Shown: in pieces, positions 38,111-44,903 of the stretch
Numbering within the stretch: the stretch's first letter is position 1
How the letters are laid out: each line of letters opens with the position of its first letter
Assembly: GCF_005217615.1 (NCBI RefSeq)
Contig: NZ_SZNK01000001.1
Coordinates: forward strand, 1,879,501-1,943,500
Length of the DNA: 64,000 bases
Reading direction: 5' to 3'
DNA from: Brevibacillus antibioticus
GTDB taxonomy: Bacteria > Bacillota > Bacilli > Brevibacillales > Brevibacillaceae
Notes under the pieces: model-generated
Seen by the model: only the letters and a program-made list of their open reading frames with translations
What the model was told of the DNA's origin: nothing
Databases searched by the model: none
Made by a program: the position numbers and the translations under genes

Positions 38111-38327
38111 TCACGGCATGATATACGGTTGTTCGAATAAAATATCTCGACTGCCTCTACTACTTTTTCCGTCTACTCCGTACATTCTCTTCAGTATAGT
38201 CGACAAGATCATGATGCCCATTGCTGTAAACGCCTTGGAGACCGATGCCGGTTCAAATATCGATTGCGGTGACAATCTCTCAGCTGTTTCCAGATTGGCC
38301 AAAATCGAAAGGTTGCCACTCCAATAG
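38111..38327 (-). pseudogene. Remnant of a serine hydrolase (beta-lactamase/PBP-like) gene
   Basis: Directly behind the stop of the cysteine-synthase-like gene, a frame open from the stop codon reads SGNLSILANLETAERLSPQS, then IFEPASVSKAFTAMGIMIL, which is the SxxK active-site region of beta-lactamase-like hydrolases. The frame then continues with 29 unrelated residues to a stop at 38111. Signal peptide, YxN and HxG motifs are all missing, so only about 50 residues of the catalytic domain remain. It has no plausible start codon of its own apart from a TTG at 38302. Confidence 0.6.
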
Positions 38328-39293
38328 TTACGTTGGCCAGAGATCAGTACTTAGATATTTAAGACCGGAATCATTAATCGTTAACACAATATTTGCCCCT
38401 TTTTCTTTTCCTTTCAAAAGCTGTAAGGCAGCCGCAACATTCGCTCCTGAAGAAAATCCTGCAAATATTCCTTCTTTTCTTGCCAGTTCTCTAGCAACTC
38501 GTATCGCTTCTTCATCTGTCACATGGATGTAATCCGTGACGAAGTTCTTATCCAGAAGAGGTAAATCCATGGAATATCCCCCACCTTGGATCTTGTGATT
38601 GAGGTTAGTAGCGGTTTTACCAGAATAGAACGGTGCGGTATAAGGTTCAACTAAATAACACCGAATGTTCGGATTATACTTCTTTAACGTTTTTGCACAA
38701 CCTGTAAAGGTGCCACCAGAACCAGCAAAATCAAGGAAAACGTCTACTTTTCCATTCGTTTGTTTCCAGATTTCTTCCCCCGTGCGAAATTCATGTGCAT
38801 GAATATTGCCCATGTGATGAAATTGGTCTGCACGAAACGCATTTCTTTCTTTTGTTATTTGTTGGGCTACTTCTTCCACTTTAGCAAGGTCTTCTCCAGA
38901 TACTTGCCCTATAGGTGAACCAGGCGCTTGGTCTACTAAAACAACCTCTGCTCCCAGTGCTTGCATCATCCTCGCTCTTTCCATTGAATTTCCTTTGGAC
39001 ATGACAGCAACAAATTGATACCCTTTGACTCCGCAAACAATCGCAAGCCCGGTCCCTGTATTGCCACTCGTTAATTCCACAACGGTATCATTCGGTTTTA
39101 GTATTCCAGCCTTCTCAGCCTCTTCAATGATTTGCAAAGCGATTCTATCCTTTTTGCTAAAGCCTGGATTTAAATATTCCAATTTAGCGAAAATATTTCC
39201 ATCGAGATTTTCGGTAAGCCTGGAAAGATGAACCATCGGCGTGTTACCAATCGCTTGATGAACGCCTGATAAAATCGTGTTCTCCATAGACAT
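38328..39293 (-). CDS. Cysteine synthase-family PLP enzyme (CysK/CBS-like paralogue)
   Basis: The 321-residue fold-type II PLP enzyme has the cofactor lysine in PGFSKKDRIA, the substrate loop ELTSGNTGTGLA (EPTSGNTG in typical CysK) and the phosphate loop GSGGTFTG. The altered KDR and ELTSGN loops suggest a side branch of CysK with a different substrate, for instance another amino acid or nucleophile. It is divergent from an XRE-cupin regulator across a 122-bp region full of repeats, so it is probably the regulated target. A GAGGTG site precedes two possible ATGs, 6 bp apart. Confidence 0.85.
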   Translation of the reverse strand: MSMENTILSGVHQAIGNTPMVHLSRLTENLDGNIFAKLEYLNPGFSKKDRIALQIIEEAEKAGILKPNDTVVELTSGNTGTGLAIVCGVKGYQFVAVMSKGNSMERARMMQALGAEVVLVDQAPGSPIGQVSGEDLAKVEEVAQQITKERNAFRADQFHHMGNIHAHEFRTGEEIWKQTNGKVDVFLDFAGSGGTFTGCAKTLKKYNPNIRCYLVEPYTAPFYSGKTATNLNHKIQGGGYSMDLPLLDKNFVTDYIHVTDEEAIRVARELARKEGIFAGFSSGANVAAALQLLKGKEKGANIVLTINDSGLKYLSTDLWPT

Positions 39294-39317
39294 AGCACCT
39301 CTTTTCGTATATTTTGG

Positions 39318-39389
39318 ACTATATAGTGTCTATCCCGAACTATATACAGTTTAATTTAAAATATAACGTACATACGTGCAATATAACGT
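39318..39389. promoter_or_regulatory. Repeat-rich control region between cysK-like gene and XRE-cupin regulator
   Basis: Two related palindromic blocks, ACTATATAGT (39318-39327) and ACTATATACAGT (39339-39350), lie near the cysK-like start. Two identical ATATAACGT repeats begin at 39361 and 39381, exactly 20 bp apart, on the same DNA face before the regulator start. They are plausible sites for a dimeric XRE repressor controlling both genes. Confidence 0.5.
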
Positions 39390-39415
39390 CCGAATGTAAT
39401 GGAGGGCATTTATTT

Positions 39416-39973
39416 ATGGAAGAGTTTCACACAAATATTGGGGAGAACATAAAGCGTATCCGGAAAGAAAGAAACTTGAGCTTGGATAAAACTTCTGAAA
39501 TAACAGGGGTTAGCAAAACGATGTTAGGACAAATTGAGAGAGGCAAGTCTGCTCCAACAATCACAACCCTTTGGAAAATAGCAAGTGGGTTGCGTTTATC
39601 CTTTTCTTCACTCGTTAGTCAATACAAGCCGAATGTTACGATCGTAAAAAAGAAGGAAGTAAATCCTATTATTGAAAATGACGGACAATATCGTGTGTAT
39701 CCACTTGTCCCCTATAATCCTGAACAACAGTTTGAGATCTTTTCAGTAACCCTTGATCCTGGATGCGAGCATATAGCAGAACCGCATTCAACAGGGGTTG
39801 AGGAATTTATTCTCGTAAATGAAGGCACGCTAGAGGTTGTTGTCAATGAACAGGTTTATGTAGTTGAGCCAGAGGATACTCTTATTTTTAAAGCAGACAG
39901 GCCTCACATTTATCGAAACAACGGAAATCATATCGTAAAGTGTTCCGTAGTCATTCACTACTCCAGTCAATGA
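39416..39973 (+). CDS. XRE-family regulator with C-terminal cupin sensor domain
   Basis: The 185-residue protein has an XRE helix-turn-helix at about 8-62 (NIGENIKRIRKERNLSLDK, GVSKTMLGQIERGKSAPTI) and a cupin barrel to the end (DPGCEHIAEPHSTGVEEFILV, GTLEVVVNEQVYVVEPEDTLIFKADRPHIY). Such proteins sense small molecules, often amino acids or sulfur compounds, in the cupin. The ATG at 39416 has GGAGG ten bases before it; an upstream in-frame start at 39314 would lie inside the operator region. It is divergent from the cysteine-synthase-like gene and probably controls it. Confidence 0.9.
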   Translation: MEEFHTNIGENIKRIRKERNLSLDKTSEITGVSKTMLGQIERGKSAPTITTLWKIASGLRLSFSSLVSQYKPNVTIVKKKEVNPIIENDGQYRVYPLVPYNPEQQFEIFSVTLDPGCEHIAEPHSTGVEEFILVNEGTLEVVVNEQVYVVEPEDTLIFKADRPHIYRNNGNHIVKCSVVIHYSSQ

Positions 39974-39977
39974 AAAC

Positions 39978-40012
39978 AAAGAGAAACCCCACTACATGTC
40001 GGGTTTCTCTTT
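39978..40012. terminator. Two-way terminator between the regulator and ddl
   Basis: AAAGAGAAACCC and GGGTTTCTCTTT form a perfect 12-bp stem followed by T residues on the plus strand and A residues before it, serving both convergent genes. Confidence 0.88.
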
Positions 40013-40034
40013 TATTCGTTCACTAGGAGAGATG

Positions 40035-40967
40035 CTATCCGTTTGCAGGGTTCCCCCATTCCTGTTTCCGCTCATGGAGCGAGCTTGCAATAATACGGTC
40101 CAGCAGCTGTGTAAAGGTTATACCTGCTGCAGCTGCACTCTTTGGAAACAGGCTGTTGGCGGTCATCCCCGGTAAGGTGTTCACTTCTAGCACGTAAGGC
40201 ATATCCTGACACAAAATCATATCAACCCTTGCATAGACCTTGCACTGTAGTAGTTGGTAGCTAGCGAGCGCCGCCTCGCGCACTCGATGCTGGGTATCCG
40301 GAGGAAGCTCGATCACCTTCTCCTCCGCGCCGCCATCCTCATATTTCGCTCGGTAGTCGAACCACTCGGAATGCGCGGAGCGAATACCAATAATCGGCAG
40401 TACCTCGCCATCCAGAATCGCGCAGGTTAGCTCGGTCCCTTTCAAATAGGGTTCAATCAAGATTCCCTGATCCAAATGGCTGGCTTCCTGAACTGCCGAC
40501 AGCAGCTCTTTCTCATTCTGCACGAGCTGGACACCGATGCTGGATCCCCCCAAATTTGGCTTCACAATCACCGGGTAACCCAATTGCTCCACCGCCTGGG
40601 GATCATAAACGTCCTTCCAGTAAAGACCTGCAGGCGTTTGAATACCCGCCGTCTTCAGCAGCAGCTTGGACAGTTGCTTATTCATGCATAGGCTGCTTGC
40701 CAGGACACCGCTTCCTGAATAAGGAATACCGAGTGTCTCCAGCGCGCCCTGCACTGTGCCATCCTCGCCATATTGGCCATGCAGCGCCAGCAGCGCGAAA
40801 TCTATGCCTGCCTGCTGAACCTGTGTGATTAAATCCGCTCGCTGCGTAACGACAATGGGAACTACCTCATAGCGACCGTGATCCAAATGATTGATCATCT
40901 CTTGACCAGTCTTCAGAGAAACCTCACGCTCCGAAGAAATACCCCCCATAATAACGCCGATTTTCAT
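40035..40967 (-). CDS. ddl: D-alanine--D-alanine ligase
   Basis: This ATP-grasp enzyme joins two D-Ala for peptidoglycan precursors. The 310 residues include GGISSEREVSLKTG at the N-terminus, LLALHGQYGEDGTVQG, PVIVKPNLGGSSIGV, YKLTGTELTC-like segment GTELTCAILD and DMILCQDMPYVLEVNTLPGMT. Length is standard for the short Ddl type. It starts 46 bp after the MocR regulator gene. In B. brevis a MocR protein called DdlR is reported to control ddl, so regulation by D-Ala or PLP status is likely. Confidence 0.96.
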   Translation of the reverse strand: MKIGVIMGGISSEREVSLKTGQEMINHLDHGRYEVVPIVVTQRADLITQVQQAGIDFALLALHGQYGEDGTVQGALETLGIPYSGSGVLASSLCMNKQLSKLLLKTAGIQTPAGLYWKDVYDPQAVEQLGYPVIVKPNLGGSSIGVQLVQNEKELLSAVQEASHLDQGILIEPYLKGTELTCAILDGEVLPIIGIRSAHSEWFDYRAKYEDGGAEEKVIELPPDTQHRVREAALASYQLLQCKVYARVDMILCQDMPYVLEVNTLPGMTANSLFPKSAAAAGITFTQLLDRIIASSLHERKQEWGNPANG

Positions 40968-41013
40968 GATGACACCTCATGTTTCTTCAAAATGGTTGTG
41001 CGGTTTGAAATCG

Positions 41014-42504
41014 TTATGTCTCAAGAAAGCGTCGCGCCTGTTTGCCGATTATCTGAATACCCAATTCGATATTTTCATCTGTTACTCGTGAAAAACCTAG
41101 TCGCAAGGTATTCGACCCTGTTCCTTCTTGAATAAAAAATTTGTCCCCTGGTGTAAAAATGACACCGTGTTCTGCGCAAGCTTCTAACAGCTCCCGTGTA
41201 TTTACGCCTGAAGGAAAGGTAAGAAACAAGTGCAAGCCCCCGTCGCCGGATAGCTGCGCCGCAGGGAGATGTGCCTCACAGCATGCCTTCGTCAGTTCAT
41301 ATTTGCGTTTATATTCCATACGTGCCTTTTTGACATATTTATCGAAATTTCCATTTAGCAAATATTGATATAAGATTGATTGATCAATGGTCGATGTATG
41401 AATGGTTCGTGCACGTTTCATGCTTTCCAGATTGTCGATCAATGCCTTGTCTCCGAGCACCCAGCCCACTCGCAATCCAGGAAACAGTACCTTGGAGAAG
41501 CTACCAATATAGATAACTCCGTTCCCTTGCCCTGCTATCGCGATTAATGGCGCAACATGCGCTCCCGAGTAGCGCAGCTCCTCATTGAATCCATCCTCGA
41601 TCACTGGAATCTGATTGTGCATCAGTAATTTCATCACAGCACTGCGCTTCGCTGGCGACATGACAATGCCTGTCGGGTTGTGATAGGAAGGAGTCAAATA
41701 GGCCAAATCGAAGCTGTTTGTCTGCTTTTGCAATAACGCCTCAAGCTGCTCCACATCAATTCCATCACTCTCCATCGGAATGCCAGTAATCTCAAATCCT
41801 TGCAGCCTCAAATTCTTAATTGCAGTATGATGGGTCGGATTTTCACAAATGGCTCTTCCACGGCGCGCAGAAGGGCGCAGTGCGGACAGTACTATGTCGA
41901 AACCTTCAGTAAACCCGCTTGTAATCAGCATATCCTTGCCGCGTAAATCGACGCCCTTATTCTCCATATAACGCATCAAATAATCAATCAGGGGCTTGTA
42001 GCCCTTGGCATAGCCGTAGTTGAGCAGCACCTGTCCTTCGATTGCCATCCGATCCAAAAAAGCTCGCCTAACATCCCCTAAATCAAACAACTGCTCATCC
42101 GGCGCGATGCTTGTGAATGAAATGGTCCCTTTTTGGGCGCGAATGCCCTGCTTCATCATGTCGAGTTCTGCAGCGGATACTGCATATTCGTTCATTCGTG
42201 CCTTCCAGTCGATTTGCCATGAAGCAGAGCCGTCCGTTCCTCCGTAATTAGCAGCCAAATGACCCACCATAGCGGTAACATAGCTACCTTTTCCCGGAGT
42301 CGCATACGTAAATCCATCATCCTCTAAGCCTTCATAGGCTGCAATGACTGTATTGCGACTCACCTTGAGCAGACTGCTCATTTCTCGTGTGGAGGGCAGC
42401 TTTTGATCTGCCTGAAGCGCGCCTTTGATTATTAAACGTTTGACGTATTCTTTCACTTGTATTGCGACTGGACGGTCACCAACAAGCTTGAAATCCTGGA
42501 ACAT
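41014..42504 (-). CDS. ddlR: MocR/GabR-type regulator, probable DdlR
   Basis: The 496-residue protein has an N-terminal GntR winged helix (about 10-75: PVAIQVKEYVKRLIIKGAL, LPSTREMSSLLKVSRNTVIAAYEGL) and a C-terminal aminotransferase class I fold with the PLP lysine in YIGSFSKVLFPGLRVGW and TPSYHNPTG. MocR proteins use PLP bound to amino acids as signal. Position directly upstream of ddl matches DdlR of B. brevis, described as a ddl regulator. The symbol rests on this gene order and on memory, not on an alignment. Confidence 0.88.
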   Translation of the reverse strand: MFQDFKLVGDRPVAIQVKEYVKRLIIKGALQADQKLPSTREMSSLLKVSRNTVIAAYEGLEDDGFTYATPGKGSYVTAMVGHLAANYGGTDGSASWQIDWKARMNEYAVSAAELDMMKQGIRAQKGTISFTSIAPDEQLFDLGDVRRAFLDRMAIEGQVLLNYGYAKGYKPLIDYLMRYMENKGVDLRGKDMLITSGFTEGFDIVLSALRPSARRGRAICENPTHHTAIKNLRLQGFEITGIPMESDGIDVEQLEALLQKQTNSFDLAYLTPSYHNPTGIVMSPAKRSAVMKLLMHNQIPVIEDGFNEELRYSGAHVAPLIAIAGQGNGVIYIGSFSKVLFPGLRVGWVLGDKALIDNLESMKRARTIHTSTIDQSILYQYLLNGNFDKYVKKARMEYKRKYELTKACCEAHLPAAQLSGDGGLHLFLTFPSGVNTRELLEACAEHGVIFTPGDKFFIQEGTGSNTLRLGFSRVTDENIELGIQIIGKQARRFLET

Positions 42505-42547
42505 CCTTCATCGCCCCCATCTCTAATGATGGCATGGAAGACGAGAG

Positions 42548-42592
42548 AAAAAAAGAACCACCGCACTGGATTTTTCATCCTTCGGTGGCTCC
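42548..42592 (-). terminator. Second of two tandem terminators behind the Spo0E-like gene
   Basis: On the minus strand GAGCCACCG pairs with CGGTGGTTC across a 19-base loop and is followed by seven T. It lies 44 bp before the ddlR start and would insulate ddlR from upstream transcription, or act as an attenuator in its leader. Confidence 0.75.
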
Positions 42593-42633
42593 TCTGAAGA
42601 GGTCAGCATCTATCCAGCGGTAAAAATGAACGT

Positions 42634-42668
42634 AAAAAAGAACCCATTTTTTCTAAGGGTTCCTCTTT
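42634..42668 (-). terminator. First of two tandem terminators behind the Spo0E-like gene
   Basis: On the minus strand GAACCC pairs with GGGTTC over an 11-base loop, and the stem is followed by TTTTTT. It lies 36 bp after the Spo0E-like stop. Confidence 0.75.
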
Positions 42669-42703
42669 TGCAATCATTTTTCAGTAGGTCGCTAGTGAAT
42701 CCA

Positions 42704-42982
42704 TTACCAGATGCTATCCATTTTATGGTTATTTTGCGCCATTACAATATATTTGTCCAATTGCTGGCTCACTCCCAAAACTGCGTCACTTGTAAGACCA
42801 TGTTTTCCTGCCAATTCAATCATTTGCTGTCGTAGTTGTTCGATGCTTGTTTCTAGATCCAAGTGGTGGCGATTTGCTTCTACTCCCGCGCCCCAGATCG
42901 TGCACTTGCTTTTCGGGGATGTTCCTAGGTGCACAGGGACTTCCCTTTCTAATGAACTTGCGATAGCTTTTATGTTAAGCAC
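42704..42982 (-). CDS. Spo0E-like aspartyl-phosphate phosphatase family protein
   Basis: The last 50 residues match the Spo0E family: IEQLRQQMIELAGKHGLTSD and then VLGVSQQLDKYIV, with SQQLD in place of the usual SQELD motif. Spo0E proteins dephosphorylate Spo0A-P and delay sporulation. The first 42 residues look unlike the family, and the start is uncertain: a GTG at 42982 overlaps the GGGAGG site, an ATA nine bases on is better spaced, and a TTG before DLETSIEQL would give a family-sized protein without a good ribosome binding site. It follows the peptide/regulator pair but is separated from it by a terminator. Confidence 0.72.
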   Translation of the reverse strand: MLNIKAIASSLEREVPVHLGTSPKSKCTIWGAGVEANRHHLDLETSIEQLRQQMIELAGKHGLTSDAVLGVSQQLDKYIVMAQNNHKMDSIW

Positions 42983-43062
42983 CTCCCGCGTTTTACATTT
43001 TATGACAATTATAACTATAAATGAATATGCAAGAATTCACCAACTAAGAAAAAATTGAATAG

Positions 43063-43094
43063 AAAAAAACATCCTATCGAAAGGATGTTTTTTT
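43063..43094 (-). terminator. Terminator of the peptide/regulator pair
   Basis: AAAAAAACATCC and GGATGTTTTTTT form a perfect 12-bp stem with an 8-base loop, 20 bp after the small peptide stop. It closes the transcription unit of the HTH-TPR regulator and peptide. Confidence 0.92.
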
Positions 43095-43114
43095 GTGTGT
43101 CTTATCAACTATTA

Positions 43115-43234
43115 CTAAAAGTCTGCACCATGCTGATAACTAATGATGTGTCTACTATCAGACTTTTGTGGTTCGGAAACGATACCACTGCTTAACCCAA
43201 ACATTAGAAGAAGTGCTAGAAATACATTTTTCAT
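43115..43234 (-). CDS. 39-residue secreted-peptide precursor (Phr-like), partner of the HTH-TPR regulator
   Basis: Too short for routine gene calling, this frame begins with an ATG preceded by GAGAGG. It encodes MKNVFLALLLMFGLSSGIVS as an N-terminal secretion signal, followed by a polar tail that ends HIISYQHGADF. Basic residue, hydrophobic core and short hydrophilic C-terminus are the layout of Phr, NprX, PapR and AimP precursors, whose last 5-10 residues become the signal peptide after export and cleavage. It lies 58 bp after the stop of an HTH-TPR regulator on the same strand and directly before a terminator, exactly where RRNPP signal genes are found. The mature peptide is not known; SYQHGADF or a part of it is the best guess. 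Confidence 0.78.
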   Translation of the reverse strand: MKNVFLALLLMFGLSSGIVSEPQKSDSRHIISYQHGADF

Positions 43235-43292
43235 TCTTTTTCATCCTCTCTACTTATCATTTTTTTGTGATTGCTGATACATTGTCTTACCA

Positions 43293-44690
43293 CTAGTTTA
43301 TAAATGAAGCTTCAGCCTTCTTCTCTCCAATTACAATGTCTTGATATTGTTGGATTTGTGATGGCGAGGCAAGATGGCGATATTTTTCAAACAACTGTAC
43401 ACATTGCAAAGCATCATGATGTCGATTCATCAAATCCGCTAGAACTAAACAGTGCAGGGTTTCATTGAGTCCACTTTCAATGCGTCCCTTTGTAAAATCA
43501 TATGTTGCTTTCTGATATCGATATTGGAGGTGCTGAACCATATTAACCAACAATGTTCGTTCATGGAATCTAGCAATATCTTCAGAGAGGCGTAATAAAA
43601 CCTCATCTACACATAAATAATATTTATTAGCAGCTTCCATAATCGTAACGAGACCCGGAAGTATTTCAACAGGCTGCTCCGCCAGATAGTCGGTATATTC
43701 CTTAATGATCTCTTCATTCCCCATTAATACTTCCAGTGTGTAAAAATTCGCCTTTGCAAAGACAGCAAACCGCTCAACGATTCTTATCCCCTCATCCTCA
43801 AGAAGTTCAAACCAATGTAAATCGGCGTAGGCTTGTACATATTCTTTGGATTGTGAATAAGCGCCTTGCATCTGTAAAACTAATCCTTTATATAAATAAC
43901 CCATTCCGTAGTAGTAGACGAGCGGACGTTCTGTTTTTATCAACTCTGCCGCTCGATTTTTTCTGTGTTTTTGGAGCTTATCTTGATAGATAATTTTGGA
44001 AAGCTCTCGTAGCTCATCTGCGTAGGTTTCTGCTTCACTCCATTTTTGTAAAGTGAAACAAACCTTCGCCAAATTTAATAAAGCGTCTAATCGATCTGTT
44101 TCCGATAATCGCTTTCGATATGGGGAAAAACGAATAACAGCCTTCTCATTTTCATCAGCATTTGTCCCGAGAATTGCCTGAAATAATCGGTAGTGACTCA
44201 TCACAAACTGGGTAGAGTAGCTATCTTTCTCGTTCTCTATTACGTACTCATAGAATGGCACCGCCTTTCCCAGTTTTCCATCCTCGTATAATTGCTCTGC
44301 CACAGTAAAAAGGATGGAGATATTTTTGGGATTCTCCAATAATTGGGAGGCAACAGCTTCCATGCAATCCTTTCGCCCATTCTCAGCGCTTCGAATCAAG
44401 TAAGGTATCAATCGGGGGCGCGAAATTTTCCCTTCATATAAACATTCATCGGGGTATAGTTCATACATCCAGCCTGGCTCGTAGCCAAACACCGCAGCGA
44501 GCGCGTCTAATTGACCTATGGTGATAGCCCGAGGAGGATTCCCATTTAGAATCTCACTCAATGTCCCTGGATTAATACCAGTTAAATCTCCTAGTTTGCT
44601 CAATGTATAACCGCGCGCCCGCCGATGTTGTTCGATTTCTGACCGCAGCGACTGGTGCAATGTCCCTAGCAGTACCCCATAATGGATCAC
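43293..44690 (-). CDS. XRE helix-turn-helix plus TPR regulator, RRNPP-type peptide receptor candidate
   Basis: The 465-residue protein has an XRE-type helix-turn-helix at about 14-70 (RARGYTLSKLGDLTGINPGTLSEILNG) followed by nearly 400 residues of helical TPR-like repeats (for example LFTVAEQLYEDGKLGKAVPFYEYV, LLNLAKVCFTLQKWSEAETYA, YYYGMGYLYKGLVLQMQGAY, given here as separate repeats). This is the architecture of PlcR, NprR, PrgX and AimR, which bind an imported oligopeptide in the TPR groove and change DNA binding. No response-regulator-binding Rap motif was seen. The start may be the GTG at 44690 or a TTG ten codons in. The small peptide gene downstream is the likely ligand source. Confidence 0.82.
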   Translation of the reverse strand: MIHYGVLLGTLHQSLRSEIEQHRRARGYTLSKLGDLTGINPGTLSEILNGNPPRAITIGQLDALAAVFGYEPGWMYELYPDECLYEGKISRPRLIPYLIRSAENGRKDCMEAVASQLLENPKNISILFTVAEQLYEDGKLGKAVPFYEYVIENEKDSYSTQFVMSHYRLFQAILGTNADENEKAVIRFSPYRKRLSETDRLDALLNLAKVCFTLQKWSEAETYADELRELSKIIYQDKLQKHRKNRAAELIKTERPLVYYYGMGYLYKGLVLQMQGAYSQSKEYVQAYADLHWFELLEDEGIRIVERFAVFAKANFYTLEVLMGNEEIIKEYTDYLAEQPVEILPGLVTIMEAANKYYLCVDEVLLRLSEDIARFHERTLLVNMVQHLQYRYQKATYDFTKGRIESGLNETLHCLVLADLMNRHHDALQCVQLFEKYRHLASPSQIQQYQDIVIGEKKAEASFIN

Positions 44691-44794
44691 CCTTTTTGTT
44701 TTGCTTTATTTTACAACCAAATGGGTTTTTTTGGAAGGTATACAAAGCATATTTTTATCATTTTAATAGTTTTTGTAAGGAGTTGTTCACATAC

Positions 44795-44827
44795 AAGTAA
44801 CCATAACAGAGATTGTTATGGTTACTT
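44795..44827. promoter_or_regulatory. 33-bp perfect palindrome upstream of the HTH-TPR regulator
   Basis: AAGTAACCATAAC and GTTATGGTTACTT are perfect 13-bp arms around a 7-base centre, 105-137 bp upstream of the regulator start. Neither strand has a T-run after it, so it is not a typical terminator. It may be the binding site of the regulator, or a terminator-like end of the upstream pepP transcript. Confidence 0.55.
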
Positions 44828-44903
44828 CGGGATGGTGTTATGGAAAACTCGCTTTAGCCTGGTCATGATAGGCGAGCATCGTACCCCTTCTAGTAAGCGT
44901 TCG

